From the NCBI RefSeq assembly GCF_042652185.1, contig NZ_JBHSIX010000009.1: a DNA stretch of 64,000 bases. One strand, 5' to 3'. Below are positions 8,526 to 16,408 of this stretch, in pieces. Numbering within the stretch: the stretch's first letter is position 1; every line of letters starts with the position of its first letter. The position numbers and the translations under genes are program-made. The notes beneath the pieces were generated by a model. The model worked only from the letters and a program-made list of their open reading frames with translations. It did no database searches and was not told the origin of the DNA. This DNA comes from Actinacidiphila fildesensis (GTDB lineage: Bacteria > Actinomycetota > Actinomycetes > Streptomycetales > Streptomycetaceae).

Positions 8526-9263
8526 CTACGGCAGTATGGCCGGGTCCGCGGCGGCCCCGGCCACCGGGCGGTCCCCGCAGGCCGCGACGGCCGGCGAGCG
8601 TTCCGGCCGCAGGTCCGGTTCCCGGTCCGGTTCCAGGTCCGGATCCGGCGGGGTGACCGGCTGAGCGGTCGGCTGAGCGGCCGGCTGCGGGATCTCGAAG
8701 AACCGCAGGAAGTACTGGGCGAGCGGTCCGATCGCCACCGCGTACAGCACGGTGCCCACCCCGACGCTGCCGCCCAGCAGGAAGCCGACGGCGAGCACCG
8801 TCAGTTCGATCCCGGTGCGGACCAGCCGGATCGACCGGCCCGTCCTGCGGTGCAGTCCCGTCATCAGCCCGTCGCGCGGGCCGGGTCCGAAGCGTGCCGT
8901 TATGTAGAGGCCGGTCGCCACTCCGTTGAGCACGATCGCCGCCACCAGCAGCGGGATCCGGACGCCCAGCGCGTGGACCTCCGGCAGCAGCCGCAGCGTG
9001 CCGTCCATGGCCAGACCTACGATGAAGACGTTGGACACGGTGCCGAGGCCGGGCCGCTGCCGCAGCGGCCACCACAGCAGCAGCACCGCCGCGCCCACGA
9101 CGATCGACACCATGCCGATGCTCAGCCCGGAATGACCGGAGATCCCCTGGTGGAAGACGTCCCACGGGTCCAGACCGAGACCGGCGCCGACCAGGAGGCC
9201 GTCACTGGCGCCGTACAGCACCAGACCGGCATAGAGATGGACGATGCGGCGACCGGTGTGCAC
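8526..9263 (-). CDS. YczE/YyaS-like integral membrane protein
   Basis: A 245-aa membrane protein with about five hydrophobic segments between residues 5 and 185, including the family motif GLDPWDVFHQGIS near 40 and GPGPRDGLMTGL near 135. The C-terminal 60 residues are polar and Pro/Glu/Asp-rich. The GTG at 9263 has CAGGGGG upstream. The family (YczE/YyaS/YitT-like) is widespread; its function is not established. It is divergent from a MocR-type regulator, with 96 bases between starts holding three GTGGCA repeats, so it is very likely the regulator's target. Confidence 0.82.
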   Translation of the reverse strand: MHTGRRIVHLYAGLVLYGASDGLLVGAGLGLDPWDVFHQGISGHSGLSIGMVSIVVGAAVLLLWWPLRQRPGLGTVSNVFIVGLAMDGTLRLLPEVHALGVRIPLLVAAIVLNGVATGLYITARFGPGPRDGLMTGLHRRTGRSIRLVRTGIELTVLAVGFLLGGSVGVGTVLYAVAIGPLAQYFLRFFEIPQPAAQPTAQPVTPPDPDLEPDREPDLRPERSPAVAACGDRPVAGAAADPAILP

Positions 9264-9281
9264 GGTGACCCCCTGGTGAAG

Positions 9282-9309
9282 GTGGCAAGATACGTGGCAC
9301 TCTGTGGCA
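9282..9309 (+). promoter_or_regulatory. Probable MocR operator: three GTGGCA direct repeats
   Basis: GTGGCA occurs at 9282, 9294 and 9304, that is at about one helical turn each, in the intergenic region between the divergent YczE-like and MocR genes. MocR/PdxR regulators typically bind spaced direct repeats near their own promoters, so this is the expected place and form for the operator. Binding itself is inference. Confidence 0.6.
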
Positions 9310-9359
9310 TGGATGTGGGTGACCGCCACAGCCAATCCGCGAAAGGTGGACTGAATTCC

Positions 9360-10850
9360 ATGTCGCAGTGGACTGCATCGGTAGGAGCGGCTCCGCTCGC
9401 CCGGCTGCTCGAACCCCGGCCGGCTCCCGGTGGCGGCGGCCGTCGCGTACCGGCCTACCGCGGACTCGCCGACGGCGTACGGCTGCTGGTGCTCGAAGGC
9501 CGGGTACCGGTCGCCGCCCGGCTGCCCGCCGAGCGGGAGCTCGCCCTCGCGCTGGGCGTCAGCCGCACCACCGTCGCCGCCGCGTACGAGGCGCTGCGCG
9601 CCGAGGGGTTCGCCCGCTCCCGGCGGGGCGCCGGCAGCTGGACCGCCATACCGGAGGGGCACGCGCTGCCGAGCCGGATCCTCGACCCGCTCCCGCCGGA
9701 CTCCGCGGGCACCGTCATCGACCTCGGCTGCGCGGCGCTGCCCGCCCCCGAGCCGTGGCTGACCCGTGCGATGGAGGGCGCCCTGGCCGAACTCCCGGCC
9801 TACGCGGCCACCCACGGCGACTTCCCGGCCGGACTTCCGGTGCTGCGCGAGGCGATCGCCGACCGCTACACCGCCCGCGGGGTGCCCACCATGCCCGAAC
9901 AGATCATGGTCACCACCGGCGCCATGGGCGCCATCGCGGCGGCGGCCCGGCGGCTCGTCGGGCTCGGTGAACGGGTCGCGGTGGAGTCCCCGAGCTACGC
10001 CAACGTGCTGGAGCTGTTCCGCGAGACCGGCGCCCGGCTGGTGCCGGTGGCCATGCGCGACAACCTCGGCGGCTGGGACATCGACGCCTGGCAGCGGGTG
10101 CTGCGCGACGCGGCGCCGCGGATGGCCTACGTCATGCCCGACTTCCACAACCCGACCGGCACCCTGGTCGGTGACGAGCAGCGCCGCGCCCTGGTCGAGA
10201 CGGCCCGTGCCTCCGGGACCGTGGTGGTCGCGGACGAGACGATGGCGGAGCTGGTGCTGGACGCGGACACGACCGTGCCGCGGCCGATGGCCGCCTTCGA
10301 CCGCGGTGGCACGGTGATAACCGTCGGCTCCGCGAGCAAGGCGATCTGGGCTGGGCTGCGGATCGGCTGGGTCCGGGCGGCGCCCGACGTCGTCCGCCGG
10401 CTGGTCTCCGCCCGCGCCTATCTGGACCTCGGATCCCCCGTCGTCGACCAGCTCGCCGTGGCCTGGCTGCTGCGCGGCGGCGGCTGGGACCAGGCCGTCG
10501 CCACCCGCCGCGCCCGGGCCGCCGGACACCGTGACGACCTGGTGGCGGCGCTGCGCGAGCAGACCCCGGACTGGGAGTTCACCGTGCCGGCCGGCGGTAT
10601 GACGATGTGGGTGCGGACCGGTGACGTGTCGGGTTCCCGGCTCGCGGTGGCCGGCGAACGCCTCGGCGTCCGCGTCCCGTCCGGGCCCCGGTTCGGGGTC
10701 GACGGGGCCTTCGAGTCCTATGTGCGGCTGCCGTTCACGGTCGGCGGCGCCACCGCCAAGGAGGCCGTCTCCCGGCTGGCCGCCGCCGCCCACATCGTCC
10801 GCTCCGGCGGCGGCTCCGACGCCGAGGGCGCCGGCCTCTTCGTGGCCTGA
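9360..10850 (+). CDS. MocR-family (GntR/aminotransferase) transcriptional regulator
   Basis: A 496-aa regulator with an N-terminal GntR winged helix (about 35-100; LPAERELALALGVSRTTVAAAY) joined to a fold-type I aminotransferase domain (about 120-480). The probable PLP lysine is Lys327 in GSASKAIWAG, and the substrate-side segments DFHNPTGT and the NxxG region are kept, so it should bind PLP. MocR proteins sense PLP or amino compounds rather than catalyse. I chose the ATG at 9360, with GAAAGGTGG upstream. A much longer frame runs upstream but overlaps the divergent gene. It likely controls the divergent membrane protein. Confidence 0.92.
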   Translation: MSQWTASVGAAPLARLLEPRPAPGGGGRRVPAYRGLADGVRLLVLEGRVPVAARLPAERELALALGVSRTTVAAAYEALRAEGFARSRRGAGSWTAIPEGHALPSRILDPLPPDSAGTVIDLGCAALPAPEPWLTRAMEGALAELPAYAATHGDFPAGLPVLREAIADRYTARGVPTMPEQIMVTTGAMGAIAAAARRLVGLGERVAVESPSYANVLELFRETGARLVPVAMRDNLGGWDIDAWQRVLRDAAPRMAYVMPDFHNPTGTLVGDEQRRALVETARASGTVVVADETMAELVLDADTTVPRPMAAFDRGGTVITVGSASKAIWAGLRIGWVRAAPDVVRRLVSARAYLDLGSPVVDQLAVAWLLRGGGWDQAVATRRARAAGHRDDLVAALREQTPDWEFTVPAGGMTMWVRTGDVSGSRLAVAGERLGVRVPSGPRFGVDGAFESYVRLPFTVGGATAKEAVSRLAAAAHIVRSGGGSDAEGAGLFVA

Positions 10851-10862
10851 CCGCGCGGAGCG

Positions 10863-12503
10863 TCAGCGCTCCAGGTCGGCCGTCCGGCGGATCAGCGGCT
10901 GCGGCAGCGATTCCCGGTCGGGCTCCCGCTCCGGTTCGTGCTCCGGTTCGTGTTCCAGGGCGTCGGCGGGGACGTCGGCCTGGGGGAGCAGGGCGAGGAC
11001 GGCCTCCCGGTCGGCCTCGCCGGTCTCCTCGTCGTACGGGTCGGGGGTGGCCGGGACCTGCAGCCGCAGCACCGGGCCGGTGCCGAGCCGGGTGTAGCCG
11101 CGGCCGGCCGGGACCTCGGCCGCCGAGGTGGTGCACTGCGGGGCGCCGAGGACGGCCCGCGCGTGCTCGGGGTCGAGCGCGCCGAGCAGGACGCGGGCGC
11201 GGGTGTGGGTGACGACGGCCGGGGTCAGTACCTCGGCGGCGTCGATCTGGTCGGCGACGGCCACCGCCACGTTGGCGGTGCGCCCGTGCCGCAGCGGGAC
11301 GTCCAGCAGCAACTGCGGGTCGGGGCGGCCCTCGGCGTGGGCGAGCTGGGTGAGCGCGGTGGGCCGGTCGACGAGGATCCACAGCGGGCGGCGGGTGTCC
11401 TCCGGCGCCGGATGCCCTGCCTGGCGGGCCCGGTTGACGGCGATCAGCCGTCGTTCGGTCTCGTGCGCCGCCCATTCGAGAGTGGCGCAGGTCCCGGCCA
11501 GGCCGCTCTCGACGGCCAGCACGCCGGGACGTCCGACGAGGCAGGCGTATTCACCGCTGCCGCTGCCGTCGATGACCACGACATCGCCGTGGCACAGCGC
11601 CTGCAGGGCGATCGACCGCAGCAGGCTGGTCGTGCCGGTGCCCGGCCGGCCCAGCGCCAGCAGATGCGGCTCGGTGGCGCGCGGCCCGGTCCGCCAGACG
11701 ACGGCCGGGGCGTCGCGGACCTCGTCCCCGTCGGCGACCGGGACGGTGCGCTGGACGGCTTCGGAGTCGGTGAAGCCGAGGACGGTCTCGCCGGGCGCGG
11801 TGACGAAGCGCTGGGCGGTGATGCCGGTGGACAGCGGCCCCAGCGCGGTGAGGGTGAGGTGGTTCTCCTCCTCGTTCCAGTCGAAGCGGTACTCCCGGCC
11901 GCGCCCCGCCTTGGCGTGCAGCAGCTGCTCGACGCGGGACCGCGCCGTGGCCTCGCCGTCGGTGAAGTACGCCGGGTAGCGCAGATGCAGCCGGGCCAGC
12001 CGGCCCTCCTCGAAGGTGTACTCGGTGAAGGCGCTGTCCCAGCTGCCGTCGCGCGCGTACAGCGGTGCCGGGTCGTCGGGGTCGGACAGATACGGCACCA
12101 GCGCCTCGTACAGCGCCTGGAGCTTCCCGGACTCGGCCTCGCTGGGTCCGGTCGGCGCCGGGGCGGTGCGGTCGCGGCCCATCCAGCCGGCGCAGGCCAG
12201 CAGCGCGCCCAGTGCCAGCAGCGGGCCGTACGGCATCAGTGCGACGACGACGATCGCGGCGGCGCCGAGCAGCAGCGCGGGGCCGCGCCGGTCCTTGGGG
12301 GTGCGGGCCCACCAGCTGCGCGCCCAGCCGGCCTGCATGCGCATGCCCCGGGTGATGGTGATCAGCGGATGGAGCACGTCGGTGGCACTGTCGGCGGCGG
12401 TCCGCGCGAGTTCGCGGCTGCGCGCGAGCGACGGCCTGCTGCTCACGATGGTCGCGAACGACGGCCTGCTGCTCAGGATGCTGGGGAGGGGGCGCCTGGC
12501 CAC
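10863..12503 (-). CDS. FtsK/SpoIIIE-like membrane ATP-binding protein with lysine-less P-loop
   Basis: A 546-aa protein: a polar N-tail with a 10-residue duplication (SSRPSFATIV then SSRPSLARSR), two membrane helices near 74-108, a middle domain, then an ATPase-like core. The P-loop region reads GRPGTGTTSLL from residue 285, keeping the glycines and Thr/Ser but with Thr in place of the catalytic Lys; VVVIDG (308-313) resembles Walker B. The layout recalls FtsK/TraB-type DNA pumps and their chromosomal relatives in streptomycetes. The C-terminus is Glu/Pro/His-rich. The GTG start has GGAG upstream. The neighbouring 64-aa membrane protein probably belongs with it. Whether it hydrolyses ATP is doubtful. 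Confidence 0.72.
   Translation of the reverse strand: MARRPLPSILSSRPSFATIVSSRPSLARSRELARTAADSATDVLHPLITITRGMRMQAGWARSWWARTPKDRRGPALLLGAAAIVVVALMPYGPLLALGALLACAGWMGRDRTAPAPTGPSEAESGKLQALYEALVPYLSDPDDPAPLYARDGSWDSAFTEYTFEEGRLARLHLRYPAYFTDGEATARSRVEQLLHAKAGRGREYRFDWNEEENHLTLTALGPLSTGITAQRFVTAPGETVLGFTDSEAVQRTVPVADGDEVRDAPAVVWRTGPRATEPHLLALGRPGTGTTSLLRSIALQALCHGDVVVIDGSGSGEYACLVGRPGVLAVESGLAGTCATLEWAAHETERRLIAVNRARQAGHPAPEDTRRPLWILVDRPTALTQLAHAEGRPDPQLLLDVPLRHGRTANVAVAVADQIDAAEVLTPAVVTHTRARVLLGALDPEHARAVLGAPQCTTSAAEVPAGRGYTRLGTGPVLRLQVPATPDPYDEETGEADREAVLALLPQADVPADALEHEPEHEPEREPDRESLPQPLIRRTADLER
12423..12482. repeat. 30-bp tandem duplication inside the FtsK-like gene
   Basis: Two adjacent near-identical 30-base units, each containing GACGGCCTGCTGCTCA, encode the repeated SSRPS decapeptide near the N-terminus of the FtsK-like protein. 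The frame is kept. It lies before the membrane helices, so the core is not affected. Confidence 0.7.
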
Positions 12504-12617
12504 GGATGCTCCAGTGGGTGGGTTCGCGGGAGGGTGGCGGGTCGTGGGTGACGAGGTGGGGCCCGGAGCGCCGGCATGCGGCCCCGGGCCCTGGGGCTGC
12601 CGTCGTAGACGGCCCCG

Positions 12618-12812
12618 CTAGATCCTGATCCCGCCCAGCAGGCTCGCAAGGCTGGCTCCGCCGGCCTTGATGCTCGGGGCGATGCCGGTGCCCGCGAGGT
12701 AGAAGCCGAAGAGGGCGCAGACGAGAAGGTGGGAGACCTTCAGTCCGTCCTTGCGGAAGAACAGGAACGCGATGACGCCGAGCAGAACGACGCCTGAGAT
12801 AGACAGGATCAT
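12618..12812 (-). CDS. Small two-helix membrane protein
   Basis: A 64-aa protein with two hydrophobic stretches (about 2-19 and 28-42) joined by a basic turn FFRKDGLK, ending in a Gly/Ala/Ser tail. The ATG at 12812 has a good AGGAGAAAG ribosome site. It lies 114 bases upstream of the FtsK-like ATPase on the same strand and its size and topology recall the small spread/transfer proteins next to Tra ATPases on actinomycete plasmids, which is only an analogy. I do not recognise a named family. Confidence 0.7.
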   Translation of the reverse strand: MILSISGVVLLGVIAFLFFRKDGLKVSHLLVCALFGFYLAGTGIAPSIKAGGASLASLLGGIRI

Positions 12813-13091
12813 TGGGCTTTCTCCTGGGTGATGGGGACGGTCACCATGAGTTCTTCCAGGCTCACAAAAAGTAATGGGTACTGGAAAGTGGTAAATGGGT
12901 GATTTGTAGGAAATTTCCCCCGGATGGTCGTTCCGGAAGCCCGCCGGAGCGATCTCGGCGCGATCATTGCCGGGCCCGCCGCGGGTCATGTCCGCCGTCA
13001 CGCCGATGGCGCAGCCATGTCGCCCGGACGGCCGAGTGGCCCCGCCGATCCAGGGCCAGGACGTGGCACCGCGTATGCGACGATGCCGCCC
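12813..13091. other. AT-rich divergent promoter region with spaced direct repeats
   Basis: This gap separates the 64-aa membrane protein (reverse) from the kinase-like gene (forward). It is unusually AT-rich for this genome between 12865 and 12918. Two near-identical direct repeats, GTAATGGGT at 12871 and GTAAATGGGT at 12891, end 21 bases apart, and a 10-bp palindrome GGAAATTTCC lies at 12909-12918. These look like operator elements for the reverse-strand gene. Confidence 0.45.
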
Positions 13092-13754
13092 ATGCGGCTG
13101 ACTCCGATCACCTGGCCCCGGCTGGCCGGGACCCTCGCCGACCGGGTGGCCGGCCTCACTCCGACGGCCGCCAGGCCGTGGCTGCGGGTGGCCGTCGACG
13201 GCGCCCCGGCCGCCGGGCCCGCCGCCCTGGCGGACGCGCTCGCCGGTGAACTGCCCGCCCGCGGTCACCGCGTCCTGCGGGTGCGCGCCGCGGACTTCTG
13301 GCGGCCGGCCTCGCTGCGCTTCGAGTACGGCCGCGAGGACGCCGACGCGTACTACGACCTGTGGCTGGACACCGGCGCGCTGCGCCGCGAGGTCCTCGAC
13401 CCGCTGGCGCCCGGCGGCAGCGGCCGGGTGCTGCCCTCGCTGTGGGACGCGGCCACCGACCGCGCGACCCGGGCCGGCTACGTCGAACTGCCGCCCGGCG
13501 GCGTCCTGCTGCTGGACGGTCAACTCCTGCTCGGCCAGGGGCTCGGCCTGGACCTGACGGTCCATCTGCGGCTCTCCCCGGCGGCCCTGGCCCGGCGCAC
13601 CCCGGACGAGGACCGCTGGACGCTGCCCGCCTTCGGCCGGTACGCCGACGAGGTCCGTCCGGCGGAGGCCGCGGACGTCCTGGTGCACGCCGACGATCCC
13701 CGGCACCCGGCGTGGAGCGGACATCCCTTGCCGCCGGACCGCGCGGACGACTAG
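13092..13754 (+). CDS. Uridine kinase-like protein with degenerate P-loop
   Basis: A 220-aa protein related to uridine kinases/phosphoribulokinases. The expected P-loop position reads VDGAPAAGPAAL near residue 35, lacking the lysine of GxxxxGK[ST], yet the downstream family features remain: RAADFWRPASLRFEYGRED near 67, an Asp/Tyr-rich YYDLWLD, LLLDGQLLL near 145 and a lid-like LARRTPDEDRW. This degenerate form is, from memory, common in streptomycete members annotated as uridine kinase; catalysis is uncertain. An alternative ATG lies three codons upstream at 13083. The stop is 14 bases before the GNAT gene, suggesting an operon. Confidence 0.75.
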   Translation: MRLTPITWPRLAGTLADRVAGLTPTAARPWLRVAVDGAPAAGPAALADALAGELPARGHRVLRVRAADFWRPASLRFEYGREDADAYYDLWLDTGALRREVLDPLAPGGSGRVLPSLWDAATDRATRAGYVELPPGGVLLLDGQLLLGQGLGLDLTVHLRLSPAALARRTPDEDRWTLPAFGRYADEVRPAEAADVLVHADDPRHPAWSGHPLPPDRADD

Positions 13755-13768
13755 CGTCGCCACCCACC

Positions 13769-14818
13769 ATGACCTTCGCGATCGCGCCGATGAGCGCCGA
13801 GCACATACCCGAGGCCGCCGCGCTGTACGACCGCTGGTCCGGACACTCCCGCAAGGGCCGGCCGCCGGGTGCCCCGACCGGCGAGGAACTGCTCGGGAAA
13901 CTGCTCGCGGAACCGGACACCGAGGCCTACTTCGCCCGGGACAGCGGCGGCAGGCCCGCCGGCTATCTCGCCGCCTCCCCGCTCGACCTCGCCGAGGACA
14001 CCCCCGCCGCGCTCCGCAGCCACCCGCGCTCCGCGGTGGTCCGGCACGGCGGGCACGCACCCGCGCCGGGGCAGCGCGACAACGCCGCGCTGCTCGCCCT
14101 GTACACCGAGGCGGCCGCCCGGCTCGTCGCCCAGCGCCGGCTGGTCCACTACGTCGAACTGCCGGCGTCCGGGACCGCCGCGATGGACTGGTGCCGACTG
14201 GGCTTCGGGTTCGAGGAGATGTACGGGCTGATGGCCGTCAAGCCCCGCGGCCGGCAGCCGCGCGGGGTGGACGGGCTGAGCATCCGCCGGGCCGGCCCGG
14301 GTGATCTGCCGCAGATCGGCCGGATGGCCGCGGAGTCGGCCCGCTACCAGCGGCAGTCGGCGATGTTCCTGCCGCAGTCCGACGCCGCCCTGGCCGCGAT
14401 GCGCACCCGGTACACCGACACGCTCTCCGATCCCCGCTGCGCGGCCTGGATCGCCGGCCGCGGCGGTGAGGAGATCGGCATGGTGCTGCTCGCCCCGTCC
14501 CCAGCCGGTCCGGTCACCCCGGACGGCTGTGTGGAGCTGGCCGAGGCGTACGTCGAGCCGTCCGCGCGGGGCGAGGGCGTCAGCCGGATCCTGCTGGCCA
14601 CCGCGGCGGCCTGGGCGTACGACCACGAGTACCGGCACATCGGCGCCCGCTGGCACTCCGCCTCGCCGCTGGCGGCGGGGCACTGGCCCGCGGTGGGCTT
14701 CCGGGTCGCGGCCTACCGCCTCAGCCGTGTCCTCGACCCGCGGATCCGCCCGGGGCACGCCGCCGGGCAGTTCGCCGGACGGGCCCAGGGGCAGGACCGG
14801 GCACCGCTCGGCACGTGA
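13769..14818 (+). CDS. GNAT family N-acetyltransferase with two GNAT-like domains
   Basis: A 349-aa protein with two GNAT-like halves. The N-terminal half (1-165) starts FAIAPMSAEHIPEAAALY and ends WCRLGFGFEEMYGL, a typical beta4-alpha4 GNAT end. The C-terminal half (about 175-330) starts LSIRRAGPGDLPQIGRMA and contains LAEAYVEPSARGEGVSRILL, matching the acetyl-CoA-binding R/Q-x-x-G-x-G/A region, then HWPAVGFRVAAYRL. Only the C-terminal half has a clear acetyl-CoA loop. The substrate is unknown. It follows the kinase-like gene closely. Confidence 0.85.
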   Translation: MTFAIAPMSAEHIPEAAALYDRWSGHSRKGRPPGAPTGEELLGKLLAEPDTEAYFARDSGGRPAGYLAASPLDLAEDTPAALRSHPRSAVVRHGGHAPAPGQRDNAALLALYTEAAARLVAQRRLVHYVELPASGTAAMDWCRLGFGFEEMYGLMAVKPRGRQPRGVDGLSIRRAGPGDLPQIGRMAAESARYQRQSAMFLPQSDAALAAMRTRYTDTLSDPRCAAWIAGRGGEEIGMVLLAPSPAGPVTPDGCVELAEAYVEPSARGEGVSRILLATAAAWAYDHEYRHIGARWHSASPLAAGHWPAVGFRVAAYRLSRVLDPRIRPGHAAGQFAGRAQGQDRAPLGT

Positions 14819-15042
14819 CCGCGCTCACACCGGGCCCGCCGAGTGAGCGGGCTCACGCGTGTGATACGCAGAGCTGCCGCCTTCTCCACGGTGCGTTCCC
14901 GGCATACGCCTTTTATTACGCCTTCCATGTGTCGCTTCACTGAAAGTGAAGAAATCGCACACGTACAGACCGGGCCGAACGACTCAGGGTCACCGAAATG
15001 CACGGGCGGCTCCGCACGTGATATGCGGCTCATGCCCGGATG

Positions 15043-15072
15043 TTGCCCCGCCCTCGGGAGTTCGCTTAGCTT
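15043..15072 (+). promoter_or_regulatory. Putative promoter of the riboswitch-hydrolase unit
   Basis: TTGCCC (15043-15048) and TAGCTT (15067-15072) are 18 bases apart, close to the housekeeping consensus. The predicted start near 15079 would give a leader of about 245 bases, just enough to hold the c-di-AMP riboswitch. Confidence 0.5.
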
Positions 15073-15124
15073 CGCTCTCCTGCGGGTCAAATGCTCGCAG
15101 GATCCCACCGGGTGGAACGCCTAG

Positions 15125-15305
15125 TCCTGCCGCTGCCCGGTGCTTTGAACACCAAACTTCTACGGCAGGAGCGGGGGACCCAGGTAAGTGCCGTTCCCGA
15201 AGGTCAGGAACGGCTTGGGGTTAAGTCGCAATGCGCCGCGCGTCCATGGCGCATGCCGCGACCGGGCAGCTCCAGCCCGAACCCGACAGCTCACCTCGCC
15301 GGCGT
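15125..15305 (+). ncRNA. Cyclic di-AMP riboswitch (ydaO/yuaA type)
   Basis: The leader of the LysM/M23 gene carries the signature blocks of the ydaO aptamer: an initial helix TCCTGCCG (15125-15132) / CGGCAGGA (15163-15170), then AGCGGGGGACCCAGGTAA, the TTGGGGTTAAGTCGC block, and the closing ACCCGACAGCTCACCTCG. In streptomycetes this riboswitch switches off cell-wall hydrolase genes when c-di-AMP is high. The ribosome site AGGAGAGG lies immediately after, at about 15306-15313. Family assignment is confident from these conserved strings; exact ends are approximate. Confidence 0.9.
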
Positions 15306-15322
15306 AGGAGAGGAACTCCCCC

Positions 15323-16282
15323 ATGCCCGCAAAGGGAAAGCACCGTATTGGCCGCATGAGCCGGCTCACCAAGATCTGCGTCGCGGCCGGCACCGGTGGC
15401 GCCGCTCTCGCCCTGCCGCTGGCGATGTCGTCGAACGCCTTCGCCGCTGACACGCACGTGACCGCCGCGAACGTCGCCGCCACCGCCCCGACACACGCCG
15501 CGCAGCCGGCCGCCAAGGCCGCCAAGGCCGCGCCGGCGAAGACCGCCCACAAGTACAAGGTCGTCGGCGGGGACAGCCTGTCGAAGATCGCCGACGTGCA
15601 CCACGTCAGCGGCGGCTGGCAGAAGCTGTACGCCGACAACAAGCAGACCGTCGGCGGCAACCCGGACCTGATCTTCCCGGGCCAGACCCTGGCCCTGGGT
15701 TCCAAGGCCGTGCCGTCGAACTCCGCTCCGTCCGCCGACCCGGCGCCGAAGTCGTCCGCGAAGTCCTCCTCGGAGACGAAGAAGGCCCCGGCGAAGAAGG
15801 CCCCGGCCAAGAGCGACTCGACCGCGAAGTCCTCGTCCTCCTCCGACAAGGCCCCCGCCGCCGCGAGCTCTTCCTCCGGCTACACCCTCCCGGTCTCGGG
15901 CGCCAACATCGGCACCCCGTACCACCAGTCCGGTTCCAGCTGGTCCAGCGGTTACCACACCGGTGTCGACTTCGTCGTGTCGACCGGCACCACCGTGAAG
16001 TCGATCGCCGCGGGCACCGTCATCTCCGCGGGCGACGGCGGCGCGTACGGCAACCAGGTCGTCATCCAGCACAGCGACGGCAAGTACTCGCAGTACGCGC
16101 ACCTGTCCTCGCTGTCCGTCTCGGCCGGCGAGACCGTCACCGAGGGCCAGCAGATCGGTCTGTCCGGCGCGACCGGCAACGTGACCGGCCCGCACCTGCA
16201 CTTCGAGATCCGCACCGGTCCCGACTACGGCTCGGACATCGACCCGGTCGCGTACCTGAACGAGCACGGCGTGACCGTCTGA
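15323..16282 (+). CDS. Secreted LysM/M23 peptidoglycan endopeptidase
   Basis: A 319-aa secreted cell-wall hydrolase. It has a signal peptide (basic start KGKHRIGRMSRL, hydrophobic core, cleavage likely after SNAFA near residue 40), a LysM domain (about 74-120, HKYKVVGGDSLSKIADVHHV), an Ala/Lys/Ser-rich linker (about 130-185) and a C-terminal M23 domain. Zinc ligands of the lysostaphin-type site are visible in GYHTGVDF (near 211) and GPHLHFEIRTG (near 291). It should cut peptide cross-links. Control by the upstream c-di-AMP riboswitch ties wall cleavage to growth and osmotic state. A 17-bp hairpin terminator follows, so it is monocistronic. Confidence 0.95.
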   Translation: MPAKGKHRIGRMSRLTKICVAAGTGGAALALPLAMSSNAFAADTHVTAANVAATAPTHAAQPAAKAAKAAPAKTAHKYKVVGGDSLSKIADVHHVSGGWQKLYADNKQTVGGNPDLIFPGQTLALGSKAVPSNSAPSADPAPKSSAKSSSETKKAPAKKAPAKSDSTAKSSSSSDKAPAAASSSSGYTLPVSGANIGTPYHQSGSSWSSGYHTGVDFVVSTGTTVKSIAAGTVISAGDGGAYGNQVVIQHSDGKYSQYAHLSSLSVSAGETVTEGQQIGLSGATGNVTGPHLHFEIRTGPDYGSDIDPVAYLNEHGVTV

Positions 16283-16331
16283 CCCGTCCCGCGACGCCGC
16301 GCGTGAACTCGCGCGCCTCGTGAGACGCGCA

Positions 16332-16372
16332 GTGCCCGCCTGTCCTGGAACTGACCCAGGACAGGCGGGCAC
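16332..16372. terminator. Strong hairpin terminator after the LysM/M23 gene
   Basis: A perfect 17-bp inverted repeat, GTGCCCGCCTGTCCTGG and its complement, with loop AACTGAC. It lies between the convergent hydrolase and cupin genes and can serve both. Confidence 0.9.
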
Positions 16373-16408
16373 TTCCGCGTTCCGCCGCGCTCCGGTACCG
16401 GTGCGCGG

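Noticed and set aside
8331..9359. Upstream extension of the MocR frame by 340 codons
   Set aside because: It overlaps the divergent YczE-like and glycerophosphodiesterase genes, and the conserved MocR N-terminus starts at 9360.
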